From positions 58,870,552-58,934,551 of the forward strand of contig OY757911.1 of the NCBI GenBank assembly GCA_963585895.1: a stretch of 64,000 nucleotides of DNA. The letters are read 5' to 3'. Below, piece after piece: positions 1 through 11,949 of this stretch. This DNA comes from Sepioteuthis lessoniana. Its lineage: Eukaryota; Mollusca; Cephalopoda; Myopsida; Loliginidae. The notes under the pieces were generated by a model. That model did not search any database, was not told the DNA's origin, and was given only the letters and a program-made list of their open reading frames with translations. Every line of letters starts with the position of its first letter. Within the stretch, counting starts at the first letter, position 1. The position numbers and the translations under genes are program-made.

Positions 1-35
1 ATCCTAATGTGACCGATTTTGTTTTTCTTAAAGAA

Positions 36-42
<7 letters not shown>

Positions 43-86
<44 letters not shown>
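43..86. repeat. (TA)n microsatellite
   Basis: Uninterrupted TA dinucleotide run. The flanking sequence to about 655 has no recognisable gene or repeat; short open frames there have no family signature. Confidence 0.95.
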
Positions 87-87
<1 letters not shown>

Positions 88-698
88 CCCTAACTGCATG
101 TCTCTCTTTCTGGATAGTGTGACGCGAATTCTTTACTTTTATCCCAGAACGGGTTTTTATTTTCGCACGTGTGAAGACGGGGCAGACTGGCACTTGATCC
201 CTTGTAGAATAAGTCCTCGTTCAGAGTTTTTCCTCAGGCATATAGGAACTAGCATATTATGTGGAGGATTAATATATGGCTAGACTGACCGCCGCTGGCA
301 AGGGGTTCCAAATTTCACACTATACACCCACCCACCAAGGCCACGAGTCTTCCTCCCCCAGAACAATGGAAGATATGGACCTCTAGGTTTAGACGTAATG
401 ATATTAATTATAGTAGTCGGCAATTCCGGTTTCCCGTGTGATATTTTAAAGGAATTTATAGGACAATTTTAAGCGAGCATATCATAAGGCGAATAGAAGC
501 TGAAAAAGAAACATGAAATAACAAATTCGTAGTAGACGCTGCAAATAACAACTTCGAGCACGTGGGAACATTAAAATATATCAATCCTTTTTACTACACA
601 CAGATATACACCTTCAACGTATCAAATATTATAAATGAATAGTGCGTGAACACCAATGTCTTTCTTCTTTTCTTTTCTTTCGTTTTCAGTCGTTCTTC

Positions 699-703
<5 letters not shown>

Positions 704-739
<36 letters not shown>
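704..739. repeat. (GA)n microsatellite
   Basis: Pure GA run. Short open frames across it simply read the repeat as Arg-Glu and are not genes. Confidence 0.95.
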
Positions 740-746
<7 letters not shown>

Positions 747-1030
747 TATATATAATTGGGTATAAGGAAAAACAGTCCCAAAGTTTACTTATCTTATTTC
801 GATGGGTTCCTGTGGAGAATATTTCCTCTTTTACGGGCAAATAGACTTTATGCTATTTTTAGTACTGGTTTGAAGAAATGGCTCCTTCGTGTCCGACATA
901 TTTTTTTCGTCTTCTTTTACCCGGAGTGCTTGGCTTTAGTTCCGTCCGCCACGAACCCTGTCCAACAACTAACTTTCTCTTTTCCTTTTTTCGCTGACGG
1001 GAAGAAGGTGCCACTTCCGTTTTAGGGTCC

Positions 1031-1140
1031 CAGCCAATCATTTGGCTTCTACCTTTTTCCTTCCCGTGTCAGGTGACCCGAGTGAGGTCACAGAGTATAA
1101 ACATCTGTGGGTCTCCCCTCTGACCCACATTCTTTACTTT
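1031..1140 (+). promoter_or_regulatory. Promoter-like cluster, possibly part of an LTR
   Basis: A CCAAT box lies at 1033-1037 and a TATAAA at 1096-1101, about 60 bases apart. Between them are two half-site-like motifs, AGGTGA and AGGTCA. This spacing fits a Pol II promoter or the U3 part of an LTR. No coding sequence follows that I can recognise, so this is a weak call based on short motifs that also occur by chance in AT-rich DNA. Confidence 0.25.
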
Positions 1141-2381
1141 GACGGCTTGCTACTGTTAATTCACGCACGGGGAATAGTAGTAATCTTATTTCTATCTTCT
1201 TAGTGGGACACCACGTGACAATAGATCGATAGATAGTATCTATCTATGTGTATGTACTTGATTGTTTGTGTGAGTTACTTATTCTGTTGAAATTTAATTG
1301 AATTTTTTAACTTTATATTTCGAAGAAAATACAAAAAGTCTTTCAACTAATTAAGTAAGTATTTATGTATGCAACTGTAGCAAAAACGATATATGATAGC
1401 GAAAACACTGCAAAAATAGAACATGAAAGAATAAATTTTCTTTAAAGCACTGCACTTAAAATGCTCAAACATATCTAATAAAGCAATTTTCAATCCAATT
1501 TTCAACTGAATGCAAATCATCTAAAGTCTTTATTTATTTATAACTTCATTTGTGATCATCTGAATTCTATCCTGAGAGGAGATAGTTATGAAATATTAAT
1601 AAGAATTTTTCTTTTCTTTCTAAGTGAAAACAAACTTCACTTGACGCTTGAAAAATTGAGTTCTTACGGTGGTCCAGCTAATTTAGGTATACCTCATAAA
1701 AATGCTTTTAACTCACCAATTGAATATTAGTTTCTTTTGGCAATTTATTGGTAGAAGTTGGACTTTTCGTTATCCTTTTAGAATCTACAAATATATATAA
1801 ACAAGCTCAACTGGCATGAAAAAATTAACTTTTTCCAATCGAATACTAACTATCAATATTTCTAGGAAAACCACTTTTTGTAGATAGTTATACTGAAAGT
1901 GATTGTATCATGCATGAATGAGACAATACATGGTAAAATACACCAAAGTTTTATTCATATTTTGGAGGAAATTACCGATGCACATATAGTACCAAAAGAC
2001 AATCTATTGGGATGACAAAATAATTGATGTCTATTTTGTTTATTAAGATTAACTATTTTCTTTATCTTTCATCAAAAGATTGAAAGGTCAACTTTTTAAA
2101 AAAACACTTTTTCTTAGATAGAAAAATGACAGAAATGATATAGTAATATATTTTTTTTTAATCTGGTAGACAAATTTCCGCAGAGTCGTAAAATACAGCT
2201 ATTTTTTTCACAATGATCATTGACGAAACCCAAGAAAAAAAATCTAATGTCAAAGTAGAGATAGACAAAAGACAGAAAAAAACATCAGATGCTTTGTAAA
2301 AAATGAGACGAGATTGTAACAACGCCATTACTAAAGAGAGGAAGCAAGGTTAAATGGAATAAAAGAAAAACAGTTCGGATA
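1141..2381. other. AT-rich stretch without recognisable genes
   Basis: No long open frame, tRNA box or repeat head was seen. There is a small degenerate GATA/TATC run near 1205-1235. The stretch ends at the (CAT)n tail of an RTE LINE. Confidence 0.6.
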
Positions 2382-2382
2382 T

Positions 2383-3215
2383 CATCATCATCATCATCAT
2401 CATGTCGTGCCGCCAGCACGGATATCCTTGACCATCTCTCGCCACTTTTCCCTATCGTTCATCGCCTCCGGCAGGTCTTCTGGGTTACATCCTGTGTCCT
2501 CACATCGCTGCTGTATGTAAGTTCGGGCTGGTCGTCCTGCTTTTGCTTGGCCATATGTGGGGGTCCATAGGAGTACGTCACTTACGAGCTCATCCTTGCT
2601 TCTCCAGCAGTGTCCGGCGTGTCTGGCTCGTCTGACCTGTATAGTTTTCGTGATGGGAGGCAAGTGGCTGTACAGTTGGCGTCTCGTGGGGTGTTGTCTC
2701 CAGGACTTGTTCAATATAGCTCTCAACATTCTTGTGTAGTTGCCGTCAAGTTTCTTCTCCAGCCGTTTGGTTAGCGTCCACGTTGTGCATCCATATAGCA
2801 GTATCGATACCCACCGCTGCCTGGAAGAAACGGCGCTTCATTTCATCGGTCAGGTCTGATTTCCATATGATTGAGAGCCTATCTATAGCCGTCCATGCTT
2901 TCGTCAGTCGCGTGTCGATGTCGTTTTCTGTTGATAAGACGCTCCTTCCTAGGTAGGTGAATTTGTCCACCAGCCTCAGAGAGGTTCGGTATAGAGTGGT
3001 AATGTTGCCCGTTTGGTTGTAACACATATATTCAGTTTTGTGCGCATTGACATGGAGGCCAATGCCTGCTGCAGCTCGTTCCAAACTATGCAGTAGTGTC
3101 TCTGCTTGATTAGGCGTATTCGCCAGTAACGCCAAGTCATCAGCGTAGTCGGCGTCTGTGATTGTTTTTGCGGGGTACCTTTTGCTTCTTTTCTAAGTCA
3201 GCTCGAAAAGTAAGC
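2383..3215 (-). pseudogene. 5'-truncated, frameshifted RTE LINE (C-terminal part of ORF2)
   Basis: Minus-strand remnant of the RTE LINE that is intact at 55.1-57.1 kb. It covers the end of the reverse transcriptase from just before the YADD active-site motif to the C-terminus. Recognisable segments are HKTEYMCYNQTG, FTYLG, WKSDLTDEMKR and the Cys/His-containing RRARHAGHCWRSKDEL. The frame breaks near 2810 by a one-base length change, so the two halves are read as 2746-3135 and 2400-2729, and a stop lies near the 5' break. The 3' end runs into (ATG)n, seen as CAT on the plus strand at 2383-2403, as in all copies here. Not functional. Confidence 0.9.
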
Positions 3216-3504
3216 AATAAACTAGATGATAGGAATATGATTTCAAAAGATACAGGAAAAAAGAAACAGAATACATTATTGCAGCTCCAGACAAATACAT
3301 CAACTACCCATCTGGGTATTTTCACGTTAATCTAGCAAATACCATCTTCAGGAAGAAAATGATGGAACGGTAATCTTCTATATGAATACAGGAATGATTA
3401 CAAGAAGCAAACACAGCAAAATAAGAACAGTATTTGAATGGGAATTGTGTAAACGACTTAGGTTTTATTATGTAAACTAATGACAACCACTAAAGCTCTA
3501 AAAT

Positions 3505-3850
3505 AGGATCCACTAGCCTTGTCCGTATGACACAAAATTTCATCGGAATTGAGGCTCCAGTTCTGGAGCTTTGGGAAATGTGAAGCACCCCATTATTGCT
3601 CTTACTCTTATACACACACTATTCTGGATTAGTTGTACATGTTAGGATCCCCTCTGTGGGTCAAAGGGAACTGTTCAATCATTTTGTAAGTATAGTTATT
3701 ATTAGTTATTTCAAAACCATATAGCTGTGTGCAATTTTTTATGCTATATAGAAATATTTGATGAATAGAATTACTAATGATAAATAGCATTACTTGAAAC
3801 CATTTAACTGTGTGCCAACAATTGATGAATGTTAAGTAAAATTATCAGAG
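3505..3850 (+). repeat. Family D repeat, partial
   Basis: Sense copy. It contains the head motif GAGGCTCCAGTTCTGGAGC, the middle (GGGTCAAAGGGAACTGTT) and about two degenerate ~68-bp units (ACTTGAAACCATTTAACTGT). The tail is missing. The 290 bases before it (3216-3504) show nothing recognisable. Confidence 0.7.
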
Positions 3851-3935
3851 TAAGTTAAGAATATTTTGTGTTCAAACAAATGAGCTCTCAAAACTCATAT
3901 ATATAAAGACTATATATATATATATATAGTCAGAA

Positions 3936-3973
3936 TTACCCTGATGATCCAGTAGGTGAAACCTATGTAGTTA
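3936..3973 (+). ncRNA. Degenerate hammerhead-ribozyme-like motif
   Basis: CTGATGA at 3941-3947 is followed 10 bases later by GAAA at 3958-3961 and a possible GTA cleavage triplet at 3967-3969. Stem III would be two pairs closed by a four-base loop. Stem I gives C-G, a mismatch, then A-U and U-A. Stem II has only two G-C pairs and a U-U mismatch at its base. The core is right but the helices are poor, so this is either a decayed copy or chance. Confidence 0.25.
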
Positions 3974-4126
3974 GTTTCTAGCTCTCTTGATATTCTAGTT
4001 TTGCTCTACTTGTCCTTGTCACACTTCTTTAATATTATGGTACCAAGACGACTTTAATTTGCAGCGCAATGGACATCGAGTCTGACAACAGACTGTTGTA
4101 TAGCCATGAACAACTATACAAACACA

Positions 4127-4600
4127 TAATACATATACATCTACATATGCATGCAGAATCATAACGACGACACAATAAAGACGAGCGACACAGTTCTTAG
4201 AAAAATATACCTCTCACTTTATTTGAAAGTGTTGTGTGGGAGAGGGAGTTGGAGACCGAACAGAACTGCAACATATTAACCCCCACTCTATTAGCCATAA
4301 CCGCGTTTCTTTCCTGTTCTCCTGGGCTGCTCAACCGGAGGCCTGGGGGCCCAGCCTCTCTGGGTGCTGGTTTTCTCTACTGCATCTTACCTCCAACACT
4401 GCCTGACATCCTGTCTTCACTGAGTTATATAATAGTTCCACGCCCACCTTCTTCCTGTGGGCGTCACAATTTCGCACTCATTCAACCTGTACACGGTCAA
4501 GGTTATAATCCTGATATTCCTCGACCAGATGCACCTGTTATTTACTCAGTTGCATTTCCTATTTTGACAGCCCGGCTTGGCTGTAGGTCAATATGGAACA
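4127..4600 (-). mobile_element. Solo-LTR-like element (copy 1)
   Basis: The same ~470-bp sequence occurs in the other orientation at 33112-33581. Shared blocks include TAAATAACAGGTGCATC near the 5' side, GTCGAGGAATATCAGG, a TTATATAA TATA-like box, an AAATAAAGTGAGAGGTATA polyadenylation-type signal, and GATTCTGCATGCAT near the 3' side. This order (TATA, then AATAAA, then a short R/U5-like end) is typical of a retrotransposon LTR. No internal gag or pol was found next to it. The open frame at 4234-4611 runs across this element and is not a gene. Confidence 0.55.
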
Positions 4601-4868
4601 GGACCAGATGATTCCAATTTCGAATCCTGGGGAGCTCTACATCTCATAAGGTAACAAGACGCTTTCTCAGTTCAAGTACCGCCGATCATTCTTCATATTT
4701 CTAGGGATTTCCTCATAACTCAATTTTCCCTTTCTCATCAAAGTGGATTGTTCAGCTGGTGTTTTCAAATGTATAATGAATTTTATTTCGCCAAACTGAA
4801 AACTACACTTGTCAGTAATTTTTTTTTTCGAAATAAAATTCATTTCGAAATAACTATATCAATTTGCA

Positions 4869-4870
<2 letters not shown>

Positions 4871-4921
<51 letters not shown>
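4871..4921. repeat. (CT)n microsatellite
   Basis: CT run followed at 4950-4967 by a short (CA)n run. Confidence 0.95.
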
Positions 4922-4928
<7 letters not shown>

Positions 4929-5334
4929 TCTATCTACCTGTTTATCTCACACACACACACACACACATGCACATGCATTTAAACATTTGGATTTACATTA
5001 CGTTTTACAGGTCTGAACTGAACATTTTTGCTGACTAGTTTAGGTAACTATGTTGTTTTTTTCTTTTAGCTAGACGGATATTTTTGTCTTTTCTTCTTTT
5101 TTTTATTGATTTTTTTCCTAGATATAAGTTTGTGTAATATTCATTCTATTTATAAATTGAATCATCTATATTCTTTCATGCGTCTTGAGTTATAGAAATA
5201 GGAATAGAAAATAATATATATATATATATATATATACGCAGGATTTGCCATAAAAAAACTCACCAGGGTTGATATACCCGAAAAGCCAACCAACTAAGGT
5301 CTGCAGATTTATATATCTACCAATCTTGCTGCAC

Positions 5335-5605
5335 GAACATGATGCTGTATAAGGTCAACATTTTAGGCGGAATTTAACAAGTTTGAATTCAGAGTTCTTC
5401 CTTTTTCTAGACCGGTAGCTATACTAAGGCTAAAGAGCCCAGTTTGCAATATTACTTACCCATATCTGTTGAAAGAATAACTGAATGCTATATGAAATGC
5501 AAGCAACCTCGTCCGGATTTTGAAATGTGCCTTGCTTTTTAAGAGAATTTTTTAAAAAGTTACATTAATTGTGTAGATATTTTCTCTGATGACTTTCCTA
5601 TCGTC
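5335..5605 (-). repeat. SINE family C copy, diverged
   Basis: On the minus strand it reads tRNA-like head, then body, then the tail region seen in the complete copy at 48706-48986. Matching blocks are AAGGTCAACATTTTAGGCGG, AACAAGTTTGAATTCAGAG and TTACTTACCCATA. The head is worn and the B box is not intact. Confidence 0.65.
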
Positions 5606-5861
5606 GATATATCTTTTTTTTTTTCCTCAGAGAGATTTGAATTTGTAATCTGTGTTACTTTAAAAACCTGTAGATTTATGAGTTCACATTTCTTTTATTG
5701 CATAGAAAATTTAAAATTCTTGATTTTAAAGCCACGACTCATTTTTACGAAAATGAAAAAAAATAATCCTTCAAAACCAGAATCTGTGTCTCTAAAATCT
5801 ATTCTTACATGCTTTTCATGCACTCACATCAACATCAAGATAGCGTGTGTATGATTGTGTG

Positions 5862-5864
<3 letters not shown>

Positions 5865-5905
<41 letters not shown>

Positions 5906-5940
5906 TAGATATAGATATATATATATATATATATATATAT
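5865..5940. repeat. (TA)n microsatellite with short GATA core
   Basis: Two TA runs separated by a GATAGATATAGATA segment. Confidence 0.95.
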
Positions 5941-6074
5941 TGTATACACAAATTCTCTCCTTTAAGCACTTCCCGCCCAGTTGGCAATGAATAGAAAACC
6001 CTGACAGTATTCCCCATCGAAAGATATCACATTAAACTGCATATGATTGTGAGAACCTCGTTTTGGAGATTTGA

Positions 6075-6640
6075 ATAGGGGGGAGGGAATGCCCCTTCAT
6101 TCGCATTCCCAAATGTTAGTATTCGCTTGGGTCCTATCAATGGGACAGATCTGTTTGAAAATGATTCATATTCAATAGGAATACTCGATGTCATACGTCT
6201 GTAAATTATTTGTACAAAAAATAGTTCCTTGAAGCTATAATCCCTTACTAAGGATTACTATTATTTATCTGAAATTATATATCTGTGTTCAACAAATGAC
6301 TAAATTAAAAAGAAATATTTACTTGAAATTACATAATCGTTAGTATCAGACAAGAATATTTGAAACAATACAACTGTGTACATATTATTTGTATTAAATA
6401 AGAATATTTGATATTATATTTATATTATATATTTAGTAAAACTAAACTGCATTTGATGTTGAGGCTTCCGTTCTTGAGCTCTATGCAGTGTTAAGTATTC
6501 TATTATTGCTATTATTCCCATGTCTATTGTGACCTAGAGTCGTAGAAGTACCTGTTAGGATCCCATCTATATGTTAAATAGATCTGTTTAAAATTTATTC
6601 GTATCCGATAGGACCGAGTACAAAAAGCTCCTAAGCGACA
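6075..6640 (+). repeat. Family D repeats, two partial sense copies
   Basis: Two D middle segments (near 6085-6200 and 6445-6640). Both end in the alternative tail AGATCTGTTTRAAAATKATTC instead of the B-like tail. Between them are degenerate ~68-bp units with ATTTGAAACAATACAACTGTG. A SINE B copy follows directly in the same direction. Confidence 0.65.
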
Positions 6641-6654
6641 ACTACAGAAAAAAA

Positions 6655-6895
6655 GGGAAGTCTTCGTGGCATAGAGGATAAAGTGCTAGCGTGTGACATC
6701 GTAGAAAACGTGACTAAATTCCACTTATACTAATATGTTTATTTTCGCACGAATACTCTAGGGAGAGATATGAATTCTCGTTTCCTCCCTGCAATATCTT
6801 CCCTCAAATAGGTTAAATAGTACCACCGCCGTTCTTCTAGAAGATGATTTTAGCATCAACTATCGAAGTTTATAGGCTGTTAAACAAAGAAAGCA
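6655..6895 (+). repeat. SINE family B copy
   Basis: The tRNA-derived head GTGGCATAGAGGATAAAGTG holds an A-box-like segment. The body has GTTAAATAGTACCACCG and TTCTTCTAGAAGATGATTTT. The tail is a diverged form of the shared TTGATATGCCATTAAACAAAG. The B box position is mutated. Confidence 0.7.
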
Positions 6896-7126
6896 AAAAC
6901 ACACATGTAATGTAGATATGGACGTACAATGAATGCAATTTTCTAATCTCCAGGCATAAAATAACTCTATCAGATTGAAAGGTCAATAAAATCAGTCAAT
7001 CATGTAAGGTTCGAAAATGAAATGAAATCTTTTACATTGTGTGTGAAAATTACTTTTAAGTAGTTTTATTTTTTCTTCTTTCTATATTATTATTATAGAT
7101 TTCTCCAGAATACAATTGAATTTACG

Positions 7127-7132
<6 letters not shown>

Positions 7133-7182
<50 letters not shown>

Positions 7183-7192
7183 GTATATATAG
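7133..7192. repeat. (TA)n microsatellite
   Basis: Long TA run with two TATG interruptions at its end. The rest of 6896-7535 shows no gene. Confidence 0.95.
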
Positions 7193-7535
7193 TTTTTTGT
7201 TTAAATCAGGGTTAAAGTAGTTTTTCAATGACAATGATGACACCAGGTAGCGAGGAACCCTACAAGAAAGAAAAAATTATATCGTTGGAAGGATTGTGCA
7301 GCTCATTATCTAGTCTAACATAACTGAATCTCACTGCCACAGAAAATCAAAGATCACTAGCTGTTGCACAAGTTTCAACATCTTATCAAATTAGTCATTA
7401 GTCAGTTTCGGCTTTTGTGAAGATGTAACATGATGTTTAATGCTGCAAAAATCCCTTTAATAATTTTACTGAAACTGAAGACACATTCTCGTATATTTTG
7501 TTTTTTATGTTGGACAATTATAAAAGCAAATAGAT

Positions 7536-8355
7536 TTTCGAACTGACGAAGAAAAGAAGCAGAAGATACCCCGCAACAACAATTACCGACGCCGACTACG
7601 CCGATGACATAGCGATACTGGCAAATACACCTGACCAAGCCGAAACTCTTCTGCATAGTTTGGAACGAGCAGCAGCAAGCATAGGCCTCTATTTTAATGC
7701 ACACAAAACGGAATATATGTGCTATAACCAAGCGGGGGACATCTCCACTCTAGAAGGAACCCCACTTAAACTAGTAGACAAATTCACGTACCTAGGAAGC
7801 AGCGTCGAATCAACCGAAAAGGACATCGAAACGAGGCTAACGAAAGCATGGACAGCTATCAATAGGCTATCGATTATATGGAAATCAGACCTAACCGATA
7901 AAATGAAACGCAGTTTCTTCCAGGCAGCGGTCACATCGATACTGCTATATGGATGCACTACATGGACGTTAACAAAGCGGCTGGAGAAGAAACTAGATGG
8001 CAATTACACAAGAATGCTGCGTGCAATCCTGAACAAGTCCTGGCAGCAACACCCCACAAGACACCAACTATACGGCCACCTGCCCCCTATCACGAAAACT
8101 ATTCAAGTTAGACGAACCAGACATGCAGGACACTGCTGGAGAAGTAGAGATGAACTCATAAGAGATGTACTCTTATGGATCCCCACACATGGCCGCGCAA
8201 AAGCAGGACGACCAGCTCGAACGTACATTCAGTAGCTATGTGAGGATACAGGTTGTTGTCCTGAAGACCTACCTAGGGCGATGAACGATAGGGAGGAGTG
8301 GCGAAAGAGGGTCAGGGATATCCGTGCTGCCAGCACGATATGATGATGATGATGA
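7536..8355 (+). pseudogene. 5'-truncated RTE LINE, very similar to the 55-kb copy
   Basis: The fragment begins at the codons for FELTKKRSRRYP, a few residues before the active-site YADD, and runs to the (ATG)n tail at 8340-8355. The protein is nearly identical to the C-terminal ~270 residues of the 55-kb copy, including TYLGSSVESTEKDIETR and RTRHAGHCWRSRDEL. One TAG stop at 8233-8235 replaces the Gln of the RTYIQQLCEDTG segment, so the frame is broken near the end. The close match to the 55-kb copy implies the same young subfamily. It lacks reverse transcriptase motifs A and B and the endonuclease, so it cannot be autonomous. Confidence 0.93.
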
Positions 8356-8429
8356 TATAATTTAGATGCCGTTGATACTGGTATCAGGGACTCAGCTATC
8401 TGAATTCACATCTTGAACGAGGCTCTCTG

Positions 8430-8525
8430 CATTGAACATTGCGCTAATGCACTAGAAAAAAGTTATTAGTTCAACTATTCTCCTTCCATCTTTCGGTAAA
8501 TAGTAGGACGGACAGGACACTTTAA
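8430..8525 (+). repeat. SINE family C fragment
   Basis: Body fragment only: GCGCTAATGCACTAG, TTCAACTATTCTCCTTCCAT and GGTAAATAGTAGG match the middle of family C. Confidence 0.55.
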
Positions 8526-8589
8526 TTTGGTATGGCAATCAGTCTAGGATAAGGAAAATCTGATTTTAAAACTACTTGTAAACATAAGG

Positions 8590-9070
8590 ATGTTGGTTGA
8601 GTTGGATTTTGATTTTCATTTTGACATATCAACCCTTGTATATTATGTTATGCAAAATCCTGTTTATACTCATGTATATCAAATATATATTGTTTGTAAA
8701 CGAATAGCTTAGAGGTTACATTTTAAACAAGTCAGAGCTCATTTACTTACGCACAATTATATGATTTCAAGTATTGCGATATGACACTGATAATTCAATT
8801 TAACATCAGTCATTTGTTTGCGCACAGTTAAATGGTTATACAGTTCTATTTGATCCACAGATGTTACCCTAACAAGTGCTACCACTCTGGATAAGAGTGG
8901 ACCAGGGAATAATAATAAAGGGGTACTCTACATTCCCCAAAGCTTCAGGATTGAAGTCTGATAATCAGAAGATTTTGTGTCATATCTAGGTCACTCGCTG
9001 AGGTGGGGGTATTTGCCTTCTGCAGATATACAGTCGGTGTATTCTACTGCCCCAGCAAAATAGGCTGAAA
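8590..9070 (-). repeat. Family D repeat, nearly complete, antisense
   Basis: Plus-strand order is tail (GACATATCAACCCTTGTA), then about three ~68-bp units (ATGATTTCAAGTATTGC), then CTATTTGATCCACAGATG, then the head ending CAGTCGGTGTATTCTACTGC. It is followed after about 20 bases by a plus-strand SINE B, giving an inverted pair with matching ends (see findings). Confidence 0.75.
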
Positions 9071-9084
9071 CCTGAAGAAGAAGG

Positions 9085-9312
9085 ATACCCAGTGGTGGAG
9101 GGGCTAAAGTGCAGGGCTATGCCATCGTAGTAAGCTTGTTTGAACTCCAGTTGCATGATAACGTTTTCTTTCGGACTAATACTCTTAGGAAAGGGATAAA
9201 CTCCTTTATCCCTCCCGGGTTAAATAGTGCCATGTCGTTATTGTTCTCCTGCTAGGATGATATTAGCATTAAATAACATACGAAAGTTGATATTCTATCA
9301 AAGAAAGAAACT
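9085..9312 (+). repeat. SINE family B copy
   Basis: Head CCCAGTGGTGGAGGGGCTAA, body ACTAATACTCTTAGGAAAGG and GGTTAAATAGTGCCATG, tail CGAAAGTTGATATTCTATCA. B-box region TTTGAACTCCAG is recognisable. Beyond it, 9313-10169 shows no gene or repeat beyond a small TCACTATAACT duplication near 9560. Confidence 0.75.
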
Positions 9313-10164
9313 AAAGTCCAAGAGGGGAATTGGGTCCGGTTGGCTATTCTTGCCCAAACACGCTTCATGAGCAGCACTTTCACGGCTTAACTAGGTAACG
9401 TGCGTTTAGCCTATTGATTGAATTTCACTTTAAAAGAAAGTATTAAGACAGAGTTTGCAAAGGGAGATAAATGTATGCACAATGAAATCTCTGCTTGCAT
9501 TTGTGCGTATGCTCTATAAAGGAACGAGAATTACAGTTCTATAACCAACTTCACCATTTCACTATAACTTCACTATAACTTCTTTACCATTTATTAAGTT
9601 TATTTCAAGAAATATTTATTCTATTGTCGATCAGTTTTTAAGAATTCATTTTTTTCTAAAACAAATCCCCTTTGTGTACAATTTTTTTTAATATTTTGAT
9701 TAAAAAAAAAGATCCCTTTTATCTCAGGAAAATCAGCTAAAGTTCATAGCTTTCAGGTAAATAAGAAAAAAGTTAAGCCAATATTGTTCATAGAGATTTC
9801 TGTGTACTGAAATAATTATTGATGTGACATAAACGTTGTATTCAAGCGTCAGAATGTTGAGGCGTTGCTTTGAATTATAAACTGAAGTTATTTCCGTTAT
9901 AAATTATCGTACATTTCCTTCAAATCAATAAATCTTTTGAGTGCAGACTTTGCTTTCTATCTGTAGTAGTCGATTCCATTTAAGATGAGGGACTGGTTTT
10001 AGAGAAATCTTGTATCCCTTTAACAGTGGCTCTCAGTTGCCTTGGCTGGTGGCCATATTACTAAACAGTAGGGAATTCGATAGCTTAATTCTTGATAAGA
10101 GGTCTGCCCATCGCAGCTGTGTTTTAACACACATACACATACACAAACACATATAGTTGCAATG

Positions 10165-10282
<118 letters not shown>

Positions 10283-10950
10283 AATAGAAGTATCAGAATA
10301 AAGAATATTATTTTACTGTACTTTTTACTCAAATAAGAAGTTATTCTAAAAGACCTTTAGATTTCCTTCCCAAGCCTCCTGGTTGTTTAGGGATACACAT
10401 TGAATTTACACTAAGTTATCTTACTTCTAAAAGTAAGTCAATGATTATTTCTTTAGGCAGCAGTCTCTCAATATTTGAATAAATTTGTAAGATGAAAATA
10501 TATTCTGTTTTTTAGTTTATCAAGTTATCAGTGCAGGTTTCTCCTACAAATGCTAATTTCATTTGCTTCCAGAACGAATCAGACCTCCTTATTCATTTTT
10601 AAGCCAAAATGGAATGGGGAGCTGAGATGACCTGCTTCTTCCCAAAAGGCATACCTTGATAACCAGTCTACATTCTATATTTCGTCAAAGAAGTGACAAA
10701 GCAAGCAAATGAAGAAAATTAAATTTTAAATGTGTGTGTGTGGGGGGGTAAGATGCTTACGGGAGTCGGCTAAAAAGTTCATAGGCCGACCAAGATACTA
10801 TAACAGAATGTGAGCACATAAGGTTGATCAAGGGACGTTTACTGATACAGAAAAATTGCCGCGCTATTATCAAAAATGATTCCCTTATTTAGAGGCATTA
10901 AATAACTTGAAACGGGGTGACATGCAACCCAAATCAATCCATCAGTCTAC

Positions 10951-11007
10951 TTCTTCTTCTTCTTCTTATTCTTATTCTTATTCTTATTCTTCTTTCAAAG
11001 CAACAGA

Positions 11008-11066
<59 letters not shown>
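10951..11066. repeat. Trinucleotide-type microsatellites
   Basis: TTC and TTCTTA repeats (10951-10995) are followed by a long (ATA)n run (11008-11066). Confidence 0.95.
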
Positions 11067-11069
<3 letters not shown>

Positions 11070-11077
11070 TAATAAAA

Positions 11078-11660
11078 CAAACGCAAAAACAGAATTTTCG
11101 AATGGAGCCTTCTAGAATCAGGTGTCATGTAATTCTTAGGAAAGATATAAAAGAATCCCCCCAACTTTTAGTTAGTAACTAGCAAGTATCTGAAGGTGTA
11201 CACAGACTAAATAATTCCTCAGAACCGCTCATTGGGTACAAATTGCTCTTTTTATAAAAAAAACACTTGATCATTGGTGACTTGTAAAATCTTTTGGTGA
11301 ATGTTTGTTATATTTTAATTGAAGAGTGTCATTAATCGGCTAAATGATTTTACCAGATGCAATTATCTCGAGCTAACTGAAGAATCGTATAAATTTACCA
11401 CGCCAAACGCAAAAATTTAGATTCTGTCCCCCGCCCTTCAAGCATTCCTGTCTATTTCCATCTAATGTATAAAACCAAGCACTGCCGACCTCCGACCCCC
11501 CACCACCACCAAAAAAGAACAAAACGCAAAAACAGAATTTTCGAATGGAATCTTCTAGAATCAGGTGTCATGTAATTCTTAGGAAAGATATAAAAGAAAC
11601 CCCCAACTTTTATTTAGTAACTAGCAAATATCTGAGCTAACTGAAGAATTATTTAAATCT
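11078..11660. repeat. Tandem duplication, period about 443 bp
   Basis: A ~120-bp block starting ACGCAAAAACAGAATTTTCG occurs at 11081 and again at 11524, both plus strand. Both continue through TTCTAGAATCAGGTGTCATG and TTAGTAACTAGCAA. A second shared block (GAGCTAACTGAAGAAT) lies near 11370 and 11635. The second unit lacks the part between the two blocks. Coding potential is not seen. Confidence 0.85.
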
Positions 11661-11949
11661 ACCCCGTCACCCTTTATATTGCTAAACGTTTAGCCCGGTA
11701 TTTCGCCGGAAAATAATCAGAAATCTCATGTAAAAGAATATCACCAGCACATTTAGAACTAGTTTAATCATAAGAAACATATTACCATTAAGCTGACACG
11801 GAAAAGTCTTCTAAGCCGTCCACTTTATTAGCTTGGGAAATAAAAAAAATAGCAGGACAATGGACTTAACTAAGTTAAAACTTAGGTTTAAACATACTTC
11901 CCGGTTTAATTTTTTTCCTGAGACCCCCGGTTTATAAACAGTCAATATG

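Noticed and set aside
4234..4611. 125-codon plus-strand open frame
   Set aside because: It lies inside an LTR-like repeat found again at 33112-33581 on the other strand, where the frame is not kept.
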